Assembly (NCBI GenBank): GCA_951799425.1
Contig: OX637394.1
Coordinates: 18,161,001 to 18,225,000 of the forward strand
Length of the DNA stretch: 64,000 bases
Direction of reading: 5' to 3'
Origin: Ilex aquifolium
Lineage: Eukaryota > Streptophyta > Magnoliopsida > Aquifoliales > Aquifoliaceae
Shown in pieces: positions 20,568-30,890 of this stretch (position 1 is its first letter; the number at the start of each line of letters is the position of its first letter). The notes beneath the pieces are model-generated. The model was given only the letters and a program-made list of their open reading frames with translations, did no database searches and was not told the origin of the DNA. The position numbers were made by a program, and so were the translations under genes.

Positions 20568-22301
20568 TCACTCATAATCTTTTCCTTCTGGGGTTGGATG
20601 ACCAACTCTCTCGATCAACCATGGTGTCAGAGGAGGAATGCTTTGTCTGTCATTGAAGAAATTGCCAGGGTCTTCTGGGTTTGGATGACCAATTCTCTCG
20701 ATCAACCATGGTGTCAGAGGAGGAATGCTTTGTCTGTCATTGAAGAAATTGCCAGGGTCTACCAAAGTCTTCACATATACTAATCGATTGAAATTGTTCA
20801 AGAAATATTTCTTACCCCAAATACTTGCTTGCGCATAGCTTGTGTCCCCTTCATTATTGGCTCCAATATCCAGATCTCTATAATTGATATATGCTTCTCT
20901 TGGGTTTTTGGAAACATAGGGAGCCATATATGTATAGAGTCTTCGGACCCAGTTGATATGCCTCGTCGACACTGTTGACCCTTGTTCTCCCCACTCTACC
21001 TGGTATTCAACTTTGTATATGTTCCCGGCTCTGTGGGGAAAAGGTGTTTCAGAGGCTGCAATCTCACTCATTTTTCCACCATATGGAGTCAATACCAATA
21101 GAGGAACACCGACATCTTCTTCAAGAAACCTTTTCCATATTCCTTCAAAAACACTTTCAGAAATGGGTTCTTTCACGTAATCTGACTTTATTTTATAATT
21201 GCTTCTATAAGAATAAGTCCTGTTCAACAAATCATTCAATGATTCTAGCTGTATGCCATAGTAAAAGAGAACTGATCCAATCCAGTTCATTTCGGTACAG
21301 TCTTCTCTCACCAATCCCAATTCTGGAAACTCTTCTTGCATCAACGTAAGTAATCCATCAACTCCACCCAGAAATGACCCAAGAAATGAAACTTGTAGTG
21401 TCTTATTTCCATCTTCACTTGAGTTCACAGTTCTTGCGATAACCCTGATGAAAAGGTTTTCATCAACCTTGTGTGCAATGTATTGCCATCGATGGACAAG
21501 TTTTGTGGCATTTTGAACTAAGGTTTTGCTTACCGTAAAAACAGTTACATTTTCTGGAACGGTAACTAAACTAATTTTAAATTCCAAGATAACACCGAAA
21601 CTAGCACCTCCACCTCCTCTTATGGCCCAAAAGAGGTCTTCCCCCATCGCCTTTCTGTTAAGGATTCTACCATTGACATCAACTAATCGAGCGTCAATTA
21701 CGTGATCAACAGCAATCCCAAACTTACGAAGTAGAATTCCATAGCCTCCCCCACTGATATGTCCGCCAGACCCAACAGAAGGGCAAATACCAGCTGGAAA
21801 TGCAAGTGTGCTACTCTTATTTACAATATTATAATAAAGTTCACCAAGAGTCGCACCAGCTTGAAGCCATGCCGTATTGTCTGTAGTATTGATAGAGACT
21901 GATCGCATGTTAATCATATCAATGATGATGAATGGCAGGGGAGAAATATAAGAAAGTCCCTCATAGTCATGTCCTCCACTTCGAACTCTTATTTGAATGC
22001 CATATTTTTGAGAACAAAAAATAGCTCTTTGAATATGGGTCTCATTCAACGGTGTGATTATGGCAAAAGGACGTGGGGTGCTAGGTGAAGTGAATCTTAG
22101 ATTTTGTACGGAGAAATCCAAGACAGATAGATATGAAGAGTTCTTTGGTGTGTAAATAAGCTGAGAGATTGAGGTGTTTTGAGATGGATGGGAAAGACAT
22201 TGAAGAAAAGCTTCATTGGTATAAGCAGAAGATGCCCATAAAACTGAGAAGAGAAAAACTAAATAAAGTGAAAGCAAAGAAGAAGCTCTTGGGGTTATCA
22301 T
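20568..22301 (-). CDS. Berberine bridge enzyme-like FAD-linked oxidase, intact
   Basis: A 577-residue intronless protein of the plant BBE-like family, secreted or apoplastic flavoproteins that oxidise alcohols, alkaloids or sugars using O2 or another acceptor. Signal peptide: residues 1-26 (LYLVFLFSVLWASSA). FAD_binding_4 domain: about 65-220. C35 and C96 are the conserved disulfide cysteines. H111 (RSGGHDYEG) and C173 (AGICPSVGSGGH) are the bicovalent FAD attachment sites. The BBE domain near the C-terminus has YINYRDLDIG. I start at 22301, not at the upstream in-frame ATG at 22340: the TATA box at 22354-22360 would put the transcript start near 22325-22330, after that upstream ATG, and the paralogue begins MMTTPRAS at the equivalent site. 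The C-terminus carries an exact in-frame 29-residue tandem duplication (two DPGNFFNDRQSIPP units), making it longer than the ~530-550 residues usual in this family. Substrate unknown. Confidence 0.93.
   Translation of the reverse strand: MITPRASSLLSLYLVFLFSVLWASSAYTNEAFLQCLSHPSQNTSISQLIYTPKNSSYLSVLDFSVQNLRFTSPSTPRPFAIITPLNETHIQRAIFCSQKYGIQIRVRSGGHDYEGLSYISPLPFIIIDMINMRSVSINTTDNTAWLQAGATLGELYYNIVNKSSTLAFPAGICPSVGSGGHISGGGYGILLRKFGIAVDHVIDARLVDVNGRILNRKAMGEDLFWAIRGGGGASFGVILEFKISLVTVPENVTVFTVSKTLVQNATKLVHRWQYIAHKVDENLFIRVIARTVNSSEDGNKTLQVSFLGSFLGGVDGLLTLMQEEFPELGLVREDCTEMNWIGSVLFYYGIQLESLNDLLNRTYSYRSNYKIKSDYVKEPISESVFEGIWKRFLEEDVGVPLLVLTPYGGKMSEIAASETPFPHRAGNIYKVEYQVEWGEQGSTVSTRHINWVRRLYTYMAPYVSKNPREAYINYRDLDIGANNEGDTSYAQASIWGKKYFLNNFNRLVYVKTLVDPGNFFNDRQSIPPLTPWLIERIGHPNPEDPGNFFNDRQSIPPLTPWLIERVGHPTPEGKDYE
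20594..20767 (-). repeat. 87-bp in-frame tandem duplication in the BBE-like C-terminus
   Basis: 20594-20680 and 20681-20767 are nearly identical 87-bp units, each 29 codons, so the reading frame is kept. They encode DPGNFFNDRQSIPP...TPWLIER.GHP.PE twice. The other two BBE-like copies in the window have a single unit (9307-9405; the pseudogene stops within it). The near-identity of the units suggests a recent event. Confidence 0.97.
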
Positions 22302-22353
22302 TATTTTCGTTTCTTGTTCTGGTTCTGTGTTAAAACCCATAGAAGATGTCTCC

Positions 22354-22360
22354 TATTTAT
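22354..22360 (-). promoter_or_regulatory. TATA box of the intact BBE-like gene
   Basis: ATAAATA on the minus strand, 53-59 bp before the ATG at 22301. Same sequence context (ATAAATAG) and nearly the same distance as in the paralogue at 7718-7728. It decides the start codon, since the in-frame ATG at 22340 would lie upstream of the expected transcript start. Confidence 0.7.
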
Positions 22361-22369
22361 TGAACCCTA

Positions 22370-25308
22370 AAGGCAGATTTTTTATTTTATTTTATTTTTT
22401 ATTTAGTTGGTTCAATTATTTGAGTTAGTCAATGATCAAGTTGTATAGACATAGCTGGCATTTTCAAGAGTTGTTGTCCTTCTCTGTACTGTTGCATGAA
22501 TAAGATTAGGTTGAATTGAAAATTTCAATTTTCAAGCCATAAAGAAACACACCCACCTCGGCTTCATAAACACAGGTTTTGCCATAATAATAAGCATTCT
22601 GTTAATCCAGAGTATCATCAGGTTAAGGGAAATTACCTCTTGACTTGAGGAAAGTTATTCGTGATATATGTTTCGATTAGGATTAGTCCATATTATTTGC
22701 TCATAATTATATTTGCACTTACGGTATTGATTTATGTATGAAATAAAGAAGCAGGACTTCATCACATTTTTTATGAATGCTCCTTCGTTAACCTATTCAT
22801 AAATTTCTTCAACTTTACCTTACATATAATAAGACTATTTTCGTGACTCGAACAATTGACATTTATATCACAATAGAATAATCTTTTTGTTGTACTGAAA
22901 CCCGCTCTCAAAACATGGCAAAATTAGGCTTGAAGATGAGCCTAAAGAATCGAGTCCCGCAATAAATAAGTGAAATTCATGCAAAATATTCTTTTTTTCT
23001 TCTTTTGAAGGAAGTGAAATTTTCTTTAAAAAAATTGAGTTTGTCATCGAAATACCAAACTTTGTATTCAAATTTTTACTTAAATCTAAGTAAAAGATGC
23101 TTGTCCTTAAAGGCGATAGATAAGTCCTCTTTTAGATGACGGAAATGAAGACATCGATGTTGTAATTTTAATTATAATTAAATTTGCATTTCAAATTATC
23201 AGCTAAAAAATAAATATTAGAGCTTTGGAAATGTAATCCGTATCCCTCACCTGCTCACGATGGGATGACAATCTTGATGTCTTTATTCTAGTCATACTTT
23301 CATCGTTAGACTAAGATTTTCCTTTTCTTAAATACATTTGTTTTTCCCATTATTTATGAGAGCTATAAAAGTGGTTAAGGTAGCCAAAGACAGTAATGAT
23401 AGGGTAGTTGGGTAATGGATATACATCAATAACACATTTGACTTTTTTCCATCTTTTCCAATTTTGTTTTAGAATATTTTATTTAGGATGGTTGGGTAAT
23501 GGACATCATCAATAACAATAAGTGCTTGCTGTCCCAAACAATGCACCATAGGTTAAACATATTATAACCAAATAAGTGCTTGGGGAATCAGACCTTCTAG
23601 GATAAACGTGAAATTTATACAAGACTATATTATAAACGAAAGTCATGTATTCTAGTTTCAGATATTACTGTAAATTATAAATTTGAATCCCGAACGATCA
23701 AAGAATGGTTGAATTAATGGATATAATTAATTTATTTTTTAAATGAGATTCAATAATATAACCATTCTTATTGATTTATAATGAAAATTTGAAAAATAAA
23801 TTTGGGATGTATAATATTATTTTTCAGACAATAATTTACACCATCCCATGTGGATTTGGTGTAAAGATGAGAGTAGGTATAAGAATTTCGTATTAACTAC
23901 TTGGCTTGGTTCTTTTAATTAACATTCATAAAGTTGCCGACAACATTACTTAAATTGTTGGGTAGTTTGCAAATAATATTTGGGTGTCAATCGTGTCGTG
24001 TTCGTGTGACCCACATATCGTGTTATTCATGTCGTGTCATTATTATTTGTGCAGTGTTTTTGTGTCAAGACTCACAAAAAAAAAATTATATAGTGTGTTT
24101 TGAGTATTAAACATTAGTCTAAATTATTTATTATATGTATTTAATATTCATGTCAATTTTATAATCGTTCATGTCAAATTTGTGTCGAGTTCGTGTCAAC
24201 AAGTCAGAGCTGACACCCCTAAATATATTTTATAACGGAGAAATGTGTTCTTTACGACAATTAAAAATAGAAATTGAATCGTTAGTCGGATCAAGAAAAA
24301 GAGACAGTTGACTGCGTAAATAAAGGCATTTTGTGTGGTACACAAACCGAGACAAAGTGGCCTACAAGTGTACAGTTAATAAGGATTGTCATTAATTTTA
24401 TTTTCTTGAGAAAGGCTACTGTATTCGATGGTACTATATCAAAAATTATAATTTTTAAGTTTAAATTATAATTTTTTTTGATATGTAAGTTATAATTTTT
24501 TTGAAATATAAGTTATAATTTTAAAGGACATAATCGATAATAAAAGAATGATATCAATACCGAGATTTTTATAATCGATCATGTGTGTCTGTGACCGATT
24601 ATAACCTTCCTTTGAGTAATTGTAACAGTAAAACCAGATATATGTACAGACAAAAGGCCAGCAGATGTATGAGTTTTGGAAAACTCTACGGTACCGAAAA
24701 AAATTTCAGTATCGGTACTGTCGATTATTATTTTATATGGTAAAACTATAATTTTGAAATGAAAAGTTACAATTATTTAAAAGAGGTTATGATCGATCAT
24801 AGACACCCATGATCGATCATGAAAAAATCGGTATCTATCCTAATATTTCATGATTGATTATGTCTTTTAAAGTTATAACTTACACCTCAAAAAAATTATA
24901 ATTTAATCTTAAAAAATTATAATTTTCAGTACTAGTACTATTGATGGTACCATAAAATTCCCCATAAGTTTTCTCTCAAATTACATCATTTCCAAAGTCA
25001 TTTCATTTTTATCGTACACGTTTGAATTCATACACACTTGCACATTAAAAACATGAAATTAAATTACAGTATTGAAATTTTTTATTTTTTGAGTTTAAAA
25101 CATAATTTTTTAAGATCTAAGTTACAATAAAAAAAAAAATAGATTCAGAAAACTATCAACTTTTGGAGTATTTGAGATTCATAATATTATGAGATGCACA
25201 GTAAATGTTAGTATTGATCCAAAAATATTGAGACCAGTTCCAAATATCTAGACGTTTGGTGAATTTTACTATTTTCGATTAGATTGGCTTAAGTTCGAAA
25301 CCATCCAA
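22370..25308. other. Intergenic DNA upstream of the BBE-like gene
   Basis: No gene seen. The first 2 kb is ordinary AT-rich sequence. From about 24420 to 24965 there are AT-rich inverted-repeat blocks built from TTATAATTTTT words and ATGATCGATCAT palindromes, with GGTACC/GGTACT-containing ends. The same words occur near 5.3, 5.95, 28.6 and 37.1 kb. Confidence 0.6.
24675..24966. mobile_element. Possible AT-rich MITE with GGTAC-containing ends
   Basis: The left end AACTCTACGGTACCGAAAAA.. and the right end ..GATGGTACCATAAAATTCCCC are imperfect inverted repeats. The inner arms (TATAATTTT.., GATCGATCAT) are also inversely repeated. A related half-copy lies just upstream (24410-24560). Imperfect ends and no clear target duplication keep confidence low. 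Confidence 0.35.
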
Positions 25309-25311
25309 TTA

Positions 25312-25844
25312 GGACTCGTTTGGTAGGCGTATTATGAGGGGATTAAATATTGGATTGTACTATTTTTTATTTAATCGGGTCTAATACTTTGTTTGGTAAG
25401 TAAATTTGATACCGTATTAATTTCAAAAACGTATATTAATCGTATATTTATCGTATATTTTTTATACGATAGACCTGTATTATGGATGTCTTTTAATACC
25501 ACAAAGAGAGGTGGTATTATAATCCAACTCAAACGTATTATTTTACACATTTACCATTATAACCCCCCAAGTAATAAAATCAAGTTGTCATCAATGTAAC
25601 AAACACTGATTGAGGGTATTTTTATTAATTCAATATTAATACGATGAAATAATTCTCTAACCAAATAACCGATTGAATTAAATAACGACTATCCAACGCT
25701 TATATTGTGTATTGTCAAACACTAGAAAAAATTACGTATTATTTTAATATAATATTTAATCTTGTCTTTAATACATATATATTGTATTAGACTGTATTAC
25801 TTTATCTAATCTATCCATTTTTAATACGGTAACCAAACGAGCCC
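25312..25844. mobile_element. Tourist-like (PIF/Harbinger) MITE, 533 bp, TTA target duplication
   Basis: The left end GGACTCGTTTGGTAGGCGTATTA and the right end, read in reverse, GGGCTCGTTTGGTTACCGTATTA are terminal inverted repeats. TTA flanks both ends (25309-25311 and 25845-25847). This TIR type with a TWA duplication is characteristic of Tourist/PIF-Harbinger MITEs. No transposase; a 68-codon frame inside is chance. Confidence 0.85.
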
Positions 25845-26089
25845 TTAAGTTATTGGGATAGAGTTGGATAGAAATATTATTCTATTATATGTTTGAAAAT
25901 TATTGGATAGTAACAGAAAAAAGACACGGGTCCCACGGTGTGATATAAAATCAAAGGTTAAATTTTATAGGTGGTCCCTAATTTTTATCTTTGATTTTAA
26001 TTTAATCCTTAAACTTTCAATTATTCAAATTTGGTCCATCAACTATCAATTTTATCTCAATTAATCCCTTTCATTCATTTTCACAGTTA

Positions 26090-27285
26090 GGTGGTGTTTG
26101 ATAAAATTAAAAGCTGAACACTGAAAACTAAATGCTGAATTTCAAGTGTTGAATCCTAAATTTTTTAATTCACAGATTGTTTATTATCAATTGAAATTTA
26201 AGTATTGAATTTAATCAAACTGTTTGACAAATATAAAGAGCTAAAATCTGAAAATTATTATTATTCTAATTTTGCCATTCTCTTTAACCATCTTTTCACA
26301 ACTACCTTATTCTTATCACCGCCTTCACAAATGGTGGTGGTAGTTGTGGCGGCGATGATGGTGGTAATGGTGGTGACATAATGGTGGTGGTAGCGGTGAC
26401 CCAATGATAATGGTGGCGACAACGATGATGATGGTGGTGATGGAAGTAACACTATGGTGGTGGTGGATGCGACACAATGGTAGTGGCGGCGGTGGTGATG
26501 GCGGTGGCAAAGGCAATAGTAGTGGTGATGGCGGTGACATAATAGTGGTGGTGGTGACAGCGACAGTAATGGTGGTAGTGGTGGTGACGGTGGTGGTGAT
26601 AGTGGTGGCGGCGGCAATGGTGGTGGTGGCAACAATGATAGTGGTGGCAGTGGCGGTGACATAATGGTAGTGGTGGCAGTAGCGATAGCTATGGTGGTGG
26701 TGGCGACACAATGGTAGTGACGATGGTGGCGATGGTGATGGTGGCAATGGCATTGCTAGTGGTGGTGGCAATGACACAATAGTGGTGGTGGTGGTGGTGG
26801 CGGCGACACAATGGTGGTGACGGTGGTGGTGGTGATGGTGGTGGAGATGGTGGCGACAATGGTGGTGGTAGTGATGGTGGTGGTGGTGACAATAATGGTT
26901 ATGGTAATGACGGTGACACAATGGTGATGGTTGTGGTAACGATGATAGTGGTGATGGTGGCACAATGGTGGCGGTGGTGGTAGTAGTGGTAGCAGTGATG
27001 GTGGCGATGGTGGTGGTGGTGGTGATAGTGTTGATGGTGGTGGCGATAACACAATGGTGGTGAGAGTATATTTGTCAATTATGAAAAAATTGATAAAATC
27101 CTTATTGACTAATATTTTCAGTATTAAGTGATAAGTAAGTGGTTTGCTACTTAAAATTTTAGCCTATTTTCAAGAAATGCTTAAAATATTAAGTAGTATA
27201 AGTTTTAGGTTATTTACCGAATTTAATTTATTAAGTGCTTAAAGTATTCTATTTTAAACCTTAAATGATGTTATCAAACAGCCCT
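26090..27285. mobile_element. TTA-flanked non-autonomous element with a GGT array inside
   Basis: The left end GGTGGTGTTTGATAA and the right end, reversed, AGGGCTGTTTGATAAC are short inverted repeats, flanked by TTA at 26087-26089 and 27286-27288. The outer parts read like a MITE in which words such as AAGTGTTGAAT and TTAAGTATTGAATTT recur inversely. The middle (26330-27060) is a GGT-rich array, so the element is ~1.2 kb but only ~0.45 kb without it. I infer that a microsatellite expanded inside a MITE. Confidence 0.6.
26330..27060. repeat. GGT/GGC-rich trinucleotide array, ~730 bp
   Basis: Imperfect GGT, GGC, GAT, GAC and AAT triplets, almost all in one phase, with recurrent GACACAATGGTGGTGG blocks. 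Because the array keeps triplet phase, long open frames exist on both strands (Pro/His/Thr/Ser-rich on the minus strand, Val/Gly-rich on the plus strand). These are composition artefacts, not genes. Confidence 0.95.
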
Positions 27286-28034
27286 TTAGATCAACACTGA
27301 AATGAATCAGATTAGACTAATCTTTGATTGATCTACGATGAAAATTGACAGAATAACTTCACTGAGACGAAATTGATAGTTGATGGACTAAATTAAGACA
27401 AATGAAAATTCAGGGATTAAAGTAAAACTAAAAGCAATGTTCATGGACCAATTATAGAATTTACCCTAAATCAAAGATCTTTTATTGCAATAATGACATT
27501 GTATTTTGACTTGAATATCCTTCGTGGAACTCAATTTTTGGTCAATTCAAGGACATTTTTACTAATTTAGATATGAATCAGCAGGAAGCAAATTAAGATC
27601 CTTTTCAATACCATTCTTGGTGGGTTTATTTATTTATTTTTATTACAAAGATATTCAGATTTGTACCGACTACTTTTTCAAGTTAAGCGAGTAGCCACTG
27701 TGGCGATAAAGCTGTTTTCATTGTTTTAAAGCTTAAACCCACATACATGAAGCTATTTTCACTGTTTTATTTGGGCAGGAAAAAACTCAATTATTTAATC
27801 CTTCATACTTTTGATCAATCCAAATATGTGTTTTATGGGGCTTCACATTATTTTTTTTCAATACCACTTTTTCATCTACCTTTCTTCATGAAACAAGAAG
27901 CCTCTAAAAACTAAAACTTGATCCTCAAAAATATATAATTATCTAGAAAAAATTATATTTTATATTATTTTATTAAAAAAATAATTTTTGATATAAAAAA
28001 AAATAGAATTAATTGCAAGAACTATAAAAATAAG

Positions 28035-28205
28035 GGAAATACTATGTAACTCAAATTTGCAATCCAAATTTGTATTTCAAATAAAGGGGGACCATTGGAT
28101 CAATAGGTTCCATCAACTTTTTTAAGTGAGACTTATTGATCCAATGGTCCCCTTCATTTGGGATACACATTTGAATTACAGATTTGAGTTATATAACATT
28201 GTTCT
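28035..28205. mobile_element. Foldback MITE of about 170 bp
   Basis: The left arm (GTAACTCAAATTTGCAATCC ... GGGGGACCATTGGATCAATAGG) is the near-perfect reverse complement of the right arm (CTTATTGATCCAATGGTCCCC ... AGATTTGAGTTATATAAC). Arms are ~65 bp with a ~20 bp loop (~28108-28127). It would form a long hairpin, so it could also be a source of small RNAs. Confidence 0.8.
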
Positions 28206-28770
28206 AAAAATAATAATGCTACAAATACCACTTTTTTATATCACATTTTTTCACACTTTAATATGACCCATTAAATTAATGGATCCTGTTAAATATATTA
28301 AATATTTAAAAATTGACATCATGGCACATTTAATTGTGCAGATAAAACGGTACACATATCATTATTGCGATAAAAACAACTTGTATGGGCAAACCACCTC
28401 GTAATCCCATTAAAGATTAGGACATTTGGTAGCTATTGTTATTAATGCTGCCTCGTTGTATCGCATTTACTTTATCGCCAGCTGCTGCCCTATGGTGGTG
28501 GATTAGGTGTACAGCACATGTGGTTGAGATATCGAAGCCATAACTATCACATCAAGGCGGGTGGCTGCTACTGTACAAAAATTTATAAATTTTAGAGTAA
28601 TTTATATTTTTTTGAAATATAAGTTAAATTATAAATGTACTTGTTATTGTCTATACCTAAAGACACATAATCATAAAAAAATGGTCAATAATAAATATAT
28701 TTGTATTCACACCCAAAATTAAATTACAAACATAGAGGAAAAAAAAATGAATTTAAACACCGATTGTAGT
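28206..28770. other. AT-rich spacer without genes
   Basis: Ordinary AT-rich intergenic DNA. The part after ~28560 again shows the dispersed TTATAATTTT-like words. Nothing coding seen. Confidence 0.5.
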
Positions 28771-28771
28771 G

Positions 28772-29798
28772 GGAGTGAGAGGTGGTGGGCGGCAGTGGTG
28801 GTGGTAGGAGACGATGATGACTGTGGTCGGTGGTAACAATCATGGTGGTGGTGGCAGTCGTGGGAGGCAACGATGATGGTGGTAGTGGCATCCATGGGTG
28901 ACGACAGTGGTGGTGGTGGGTATGGGTGTAGGTGGTGGTGGGCATGGGTGTGGGTGGTGGTAGGCAACGGTGATGGCTGTTGCCAGTCATGTTGGTAGGT
29001 TGACGACGGTGGTGGTGGGTAGTGACGATAGTGGTGGTGGGTGACGACAGATTCTTTCTGGGCGACAATGTGATAGGTGGTGGTGAATGACGGTAGTGGT
29101 AGGTGTGGTGGAGGTGGGTGATAGTGGCTAGTGACGATGGTGGACGACGACGGGTGGTGGTGGGTGGCGACTATAATAGTGAGATGATGGTGGTAGTGAT
29201 AATAGATATAAAAATGAGATGACGATGGTGGTGGGTGGTGGCGGTGGTGACAGTAGTGGTGGCGGTGGCGACAGTAGTGGTGGCGGTGGGGTAATGGGGT
29301 GGTGGTGGTGGTAGTGGTGATGGTCGTGGGGCGGTAGTGGTGGTGGTGGTGGTGGGATGACAACGGTGATGGTAGGGTGACGGCAACGGTGGTGGTGGTG
29401 GGGGTGCAGTAGTAAGGATGGCGGTGACAGTAATAGGGATGGTGGTGGTGGTGGGAGTGGGTGTAGTAGGGATGGTGGTGGTGGAGTGGCAATAGTAGGG
29501 ATTGTGGGGTGGTGATAGTGGTGGTAACAGCGACAATGGTGATGGTGGGGCGGTGGTAGTTGTTGTGGCAGAAACAATGATAGTGGTGGTGGTGGTGGTA
29601 GTGGTGATGGTGGTGGTGAGGCGGTGGGTATGGTGGTGGTGTCATCGTCGATGGTGGTTGGGTGGCGGCAGTGGTGGTGGTGGTGGGGGTAGTTATGATG
29701 GTGGTAAAAATGATGGTGGTGATAGTGGTGGTGGGGTGGCAGTGGTGGTGGTAATGGTGATGGTGGTGGTGGTGGTAGTGGTGGTGGTGGGGCGGTTT
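28772..29798. repeat. GGT-rich trinucleotide array, ~1.0 kb
   Basis: Imperfect GGT/GGC/GAT/GAC triplets over about 1 kb, with higher-order near-repeats such as GTGGTGGCGGTGGCGACAGTA near 29250-29285. The minus strand stays open for 360 codons as a His/Pro/Thr-rich frame because the triplet phase is kept. There is no start context, domain or codon structure to support a protein. An A/T run (29811-29829) follows. Confidence 0.95.
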
Positions 29799-30564
29799 CA
29801 CACACTACTTTTTTTTTTTTTTTTTTTTAAAGTAGTTATAAGAAGTTATAAGTTCTGGAAGCACTTTTAAAAAGTCACCTGAAACACACCCTTAGAGCAA
29901 CTCCAAAGAGGCTATGTAAACTAGCTAGCCAAAATATATTTTTTTATTCCATTATCTACTTTAGCTACCCACTTTTTCAAACTCACTCCAACAACGCTAT
30001 TTATTTTAGCTAACCGCTTCAACTAACTTCAACTAACTCTTAATTATTAAAATATAAAATACTCAATCAGCATGCATTCAAGACCCTTCATGAAATCACT
30101 TGCAGTGAGGAGACAACAACCACTATAATCTAACAATTTTGGTGACTATCTATATTGACTGTTTTCAAACAAACATAAGGAGGCAAGAATTTTTCACAAC
30201 TCCTAGAGTATTGATCCCTCCAACAACAATGTCAACAGAACATCACCAGAATTCCAATTAAAACAACTCAAAAAATCAAAATACAAATATGATAAATATG
30301 CTCAATTTCCACAATAATCAAAACCCAGTTGACAAATTGAAGAAAACAACTAACTTCAATTCCTCAAACCAGTTAAATTCCATCATAGACTACGAAGCCC
30401 CATTAATGGAACTTTCAAGAACTATAAATCTAAACAACTCATGCATCTTTCACTATGGAAACCCATTTCCCACTGCGCAGCCCTTCTCATGTACAAGAAA
30501 AACAGGAGGGGATATGGTTCTGGTTTGACCGAGAGAGGCTCAGGGAGTGGCCATGGTTCTGGTT

Positions 30565-30725
30565 CTCCCGCAATTGCAAGAAAACAAGCTCAGGGAGGCT
30601 CTTGAACAACCATCTGAAGATGGGTCGCTGGCAAAATCGCAAGACATCGATTCCGAGACACCGAATCAAGATGGAAACCTTGGGAGGTCAAGATCTCTTG
30701 CTCGGCTCAACGCCCAGAAGGATTT
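30565..30725 (+). pseudogene. Captured fragment resembling a plant molybdenum-cofactor-sulfurase-like PLP protein
   Basis: The frame reads [46 protein letters not shown]. From memory this resembles the N-terminal region of a plant family annotated as PLP-dependent transferases / molybdenum cofactor sulfurase-like (the group of Arabidopsis AT4G37100), where a [19 protein letters not shown] motif precedes a [12 protein letters not shown] motif. Only about 50 codons are kept, in frame and without stops. They end near AQKD, after which the sequence is unrelated. It lies wholly inside the TTA-flanked element, so transduplication (Pack-type capture) is inferred. The family name needs a database search. 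Confidence 0.55.
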
Positions 30726-30804
30726 GTGCGATGAACTGAGAGTGAAAAAATACCTAAGATTTGTGCTTTCTGCGATGAAGCCAGATCTGCGATGAAAACA
30801 ATGA

Positions 30805-30890
30805 AGACGATGAACCCTCAGACGATGAAGCCTTCTGGACGAAGAACCCTCAGACGATGAAGCCTTCTGGACGATGAACCCTCAGAACCC
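30805..30890 (+). repeat. Short tandem repeat in the PIF/Harbinger-like element
   Basis: CCCTCAGACGATGAAGCCTT followed by CTGGACGA is repeated two to three times with small changes (unit about 36 bp). No function seen. Confidence 0.8.

Noticed and set aside
22302-22340. Upstream in-frame ATG extending the intact BBE-like protein by 13 residues
   Set aside because: It sits too close to the TATA box to be in the transcript, and would place a polar stretch before the signal peptide.
26261-27052. Several 85-212-codon frames on both strands
   Set aside because: All are readings of the same GGT-rich array in different phases.
28719-29801. 360-codon His/Pro/Thr-rich minus-strand frame
   Set aside because: Produced by a phased GGT triplet array; no domain, promoter or codon structure.
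29800-29893. Possible MITE end CACCTGAAACACACCC before the PIF/Harbinger element
   Set aside because: No matching inverted partner found on the other side of the GGT array.
30289-30528. 79-codon frame upstream of the captured fragment
   Set aside because: Asn-rich, AT-rich reading with no similarity recognised; probably non-coding interior of the element.
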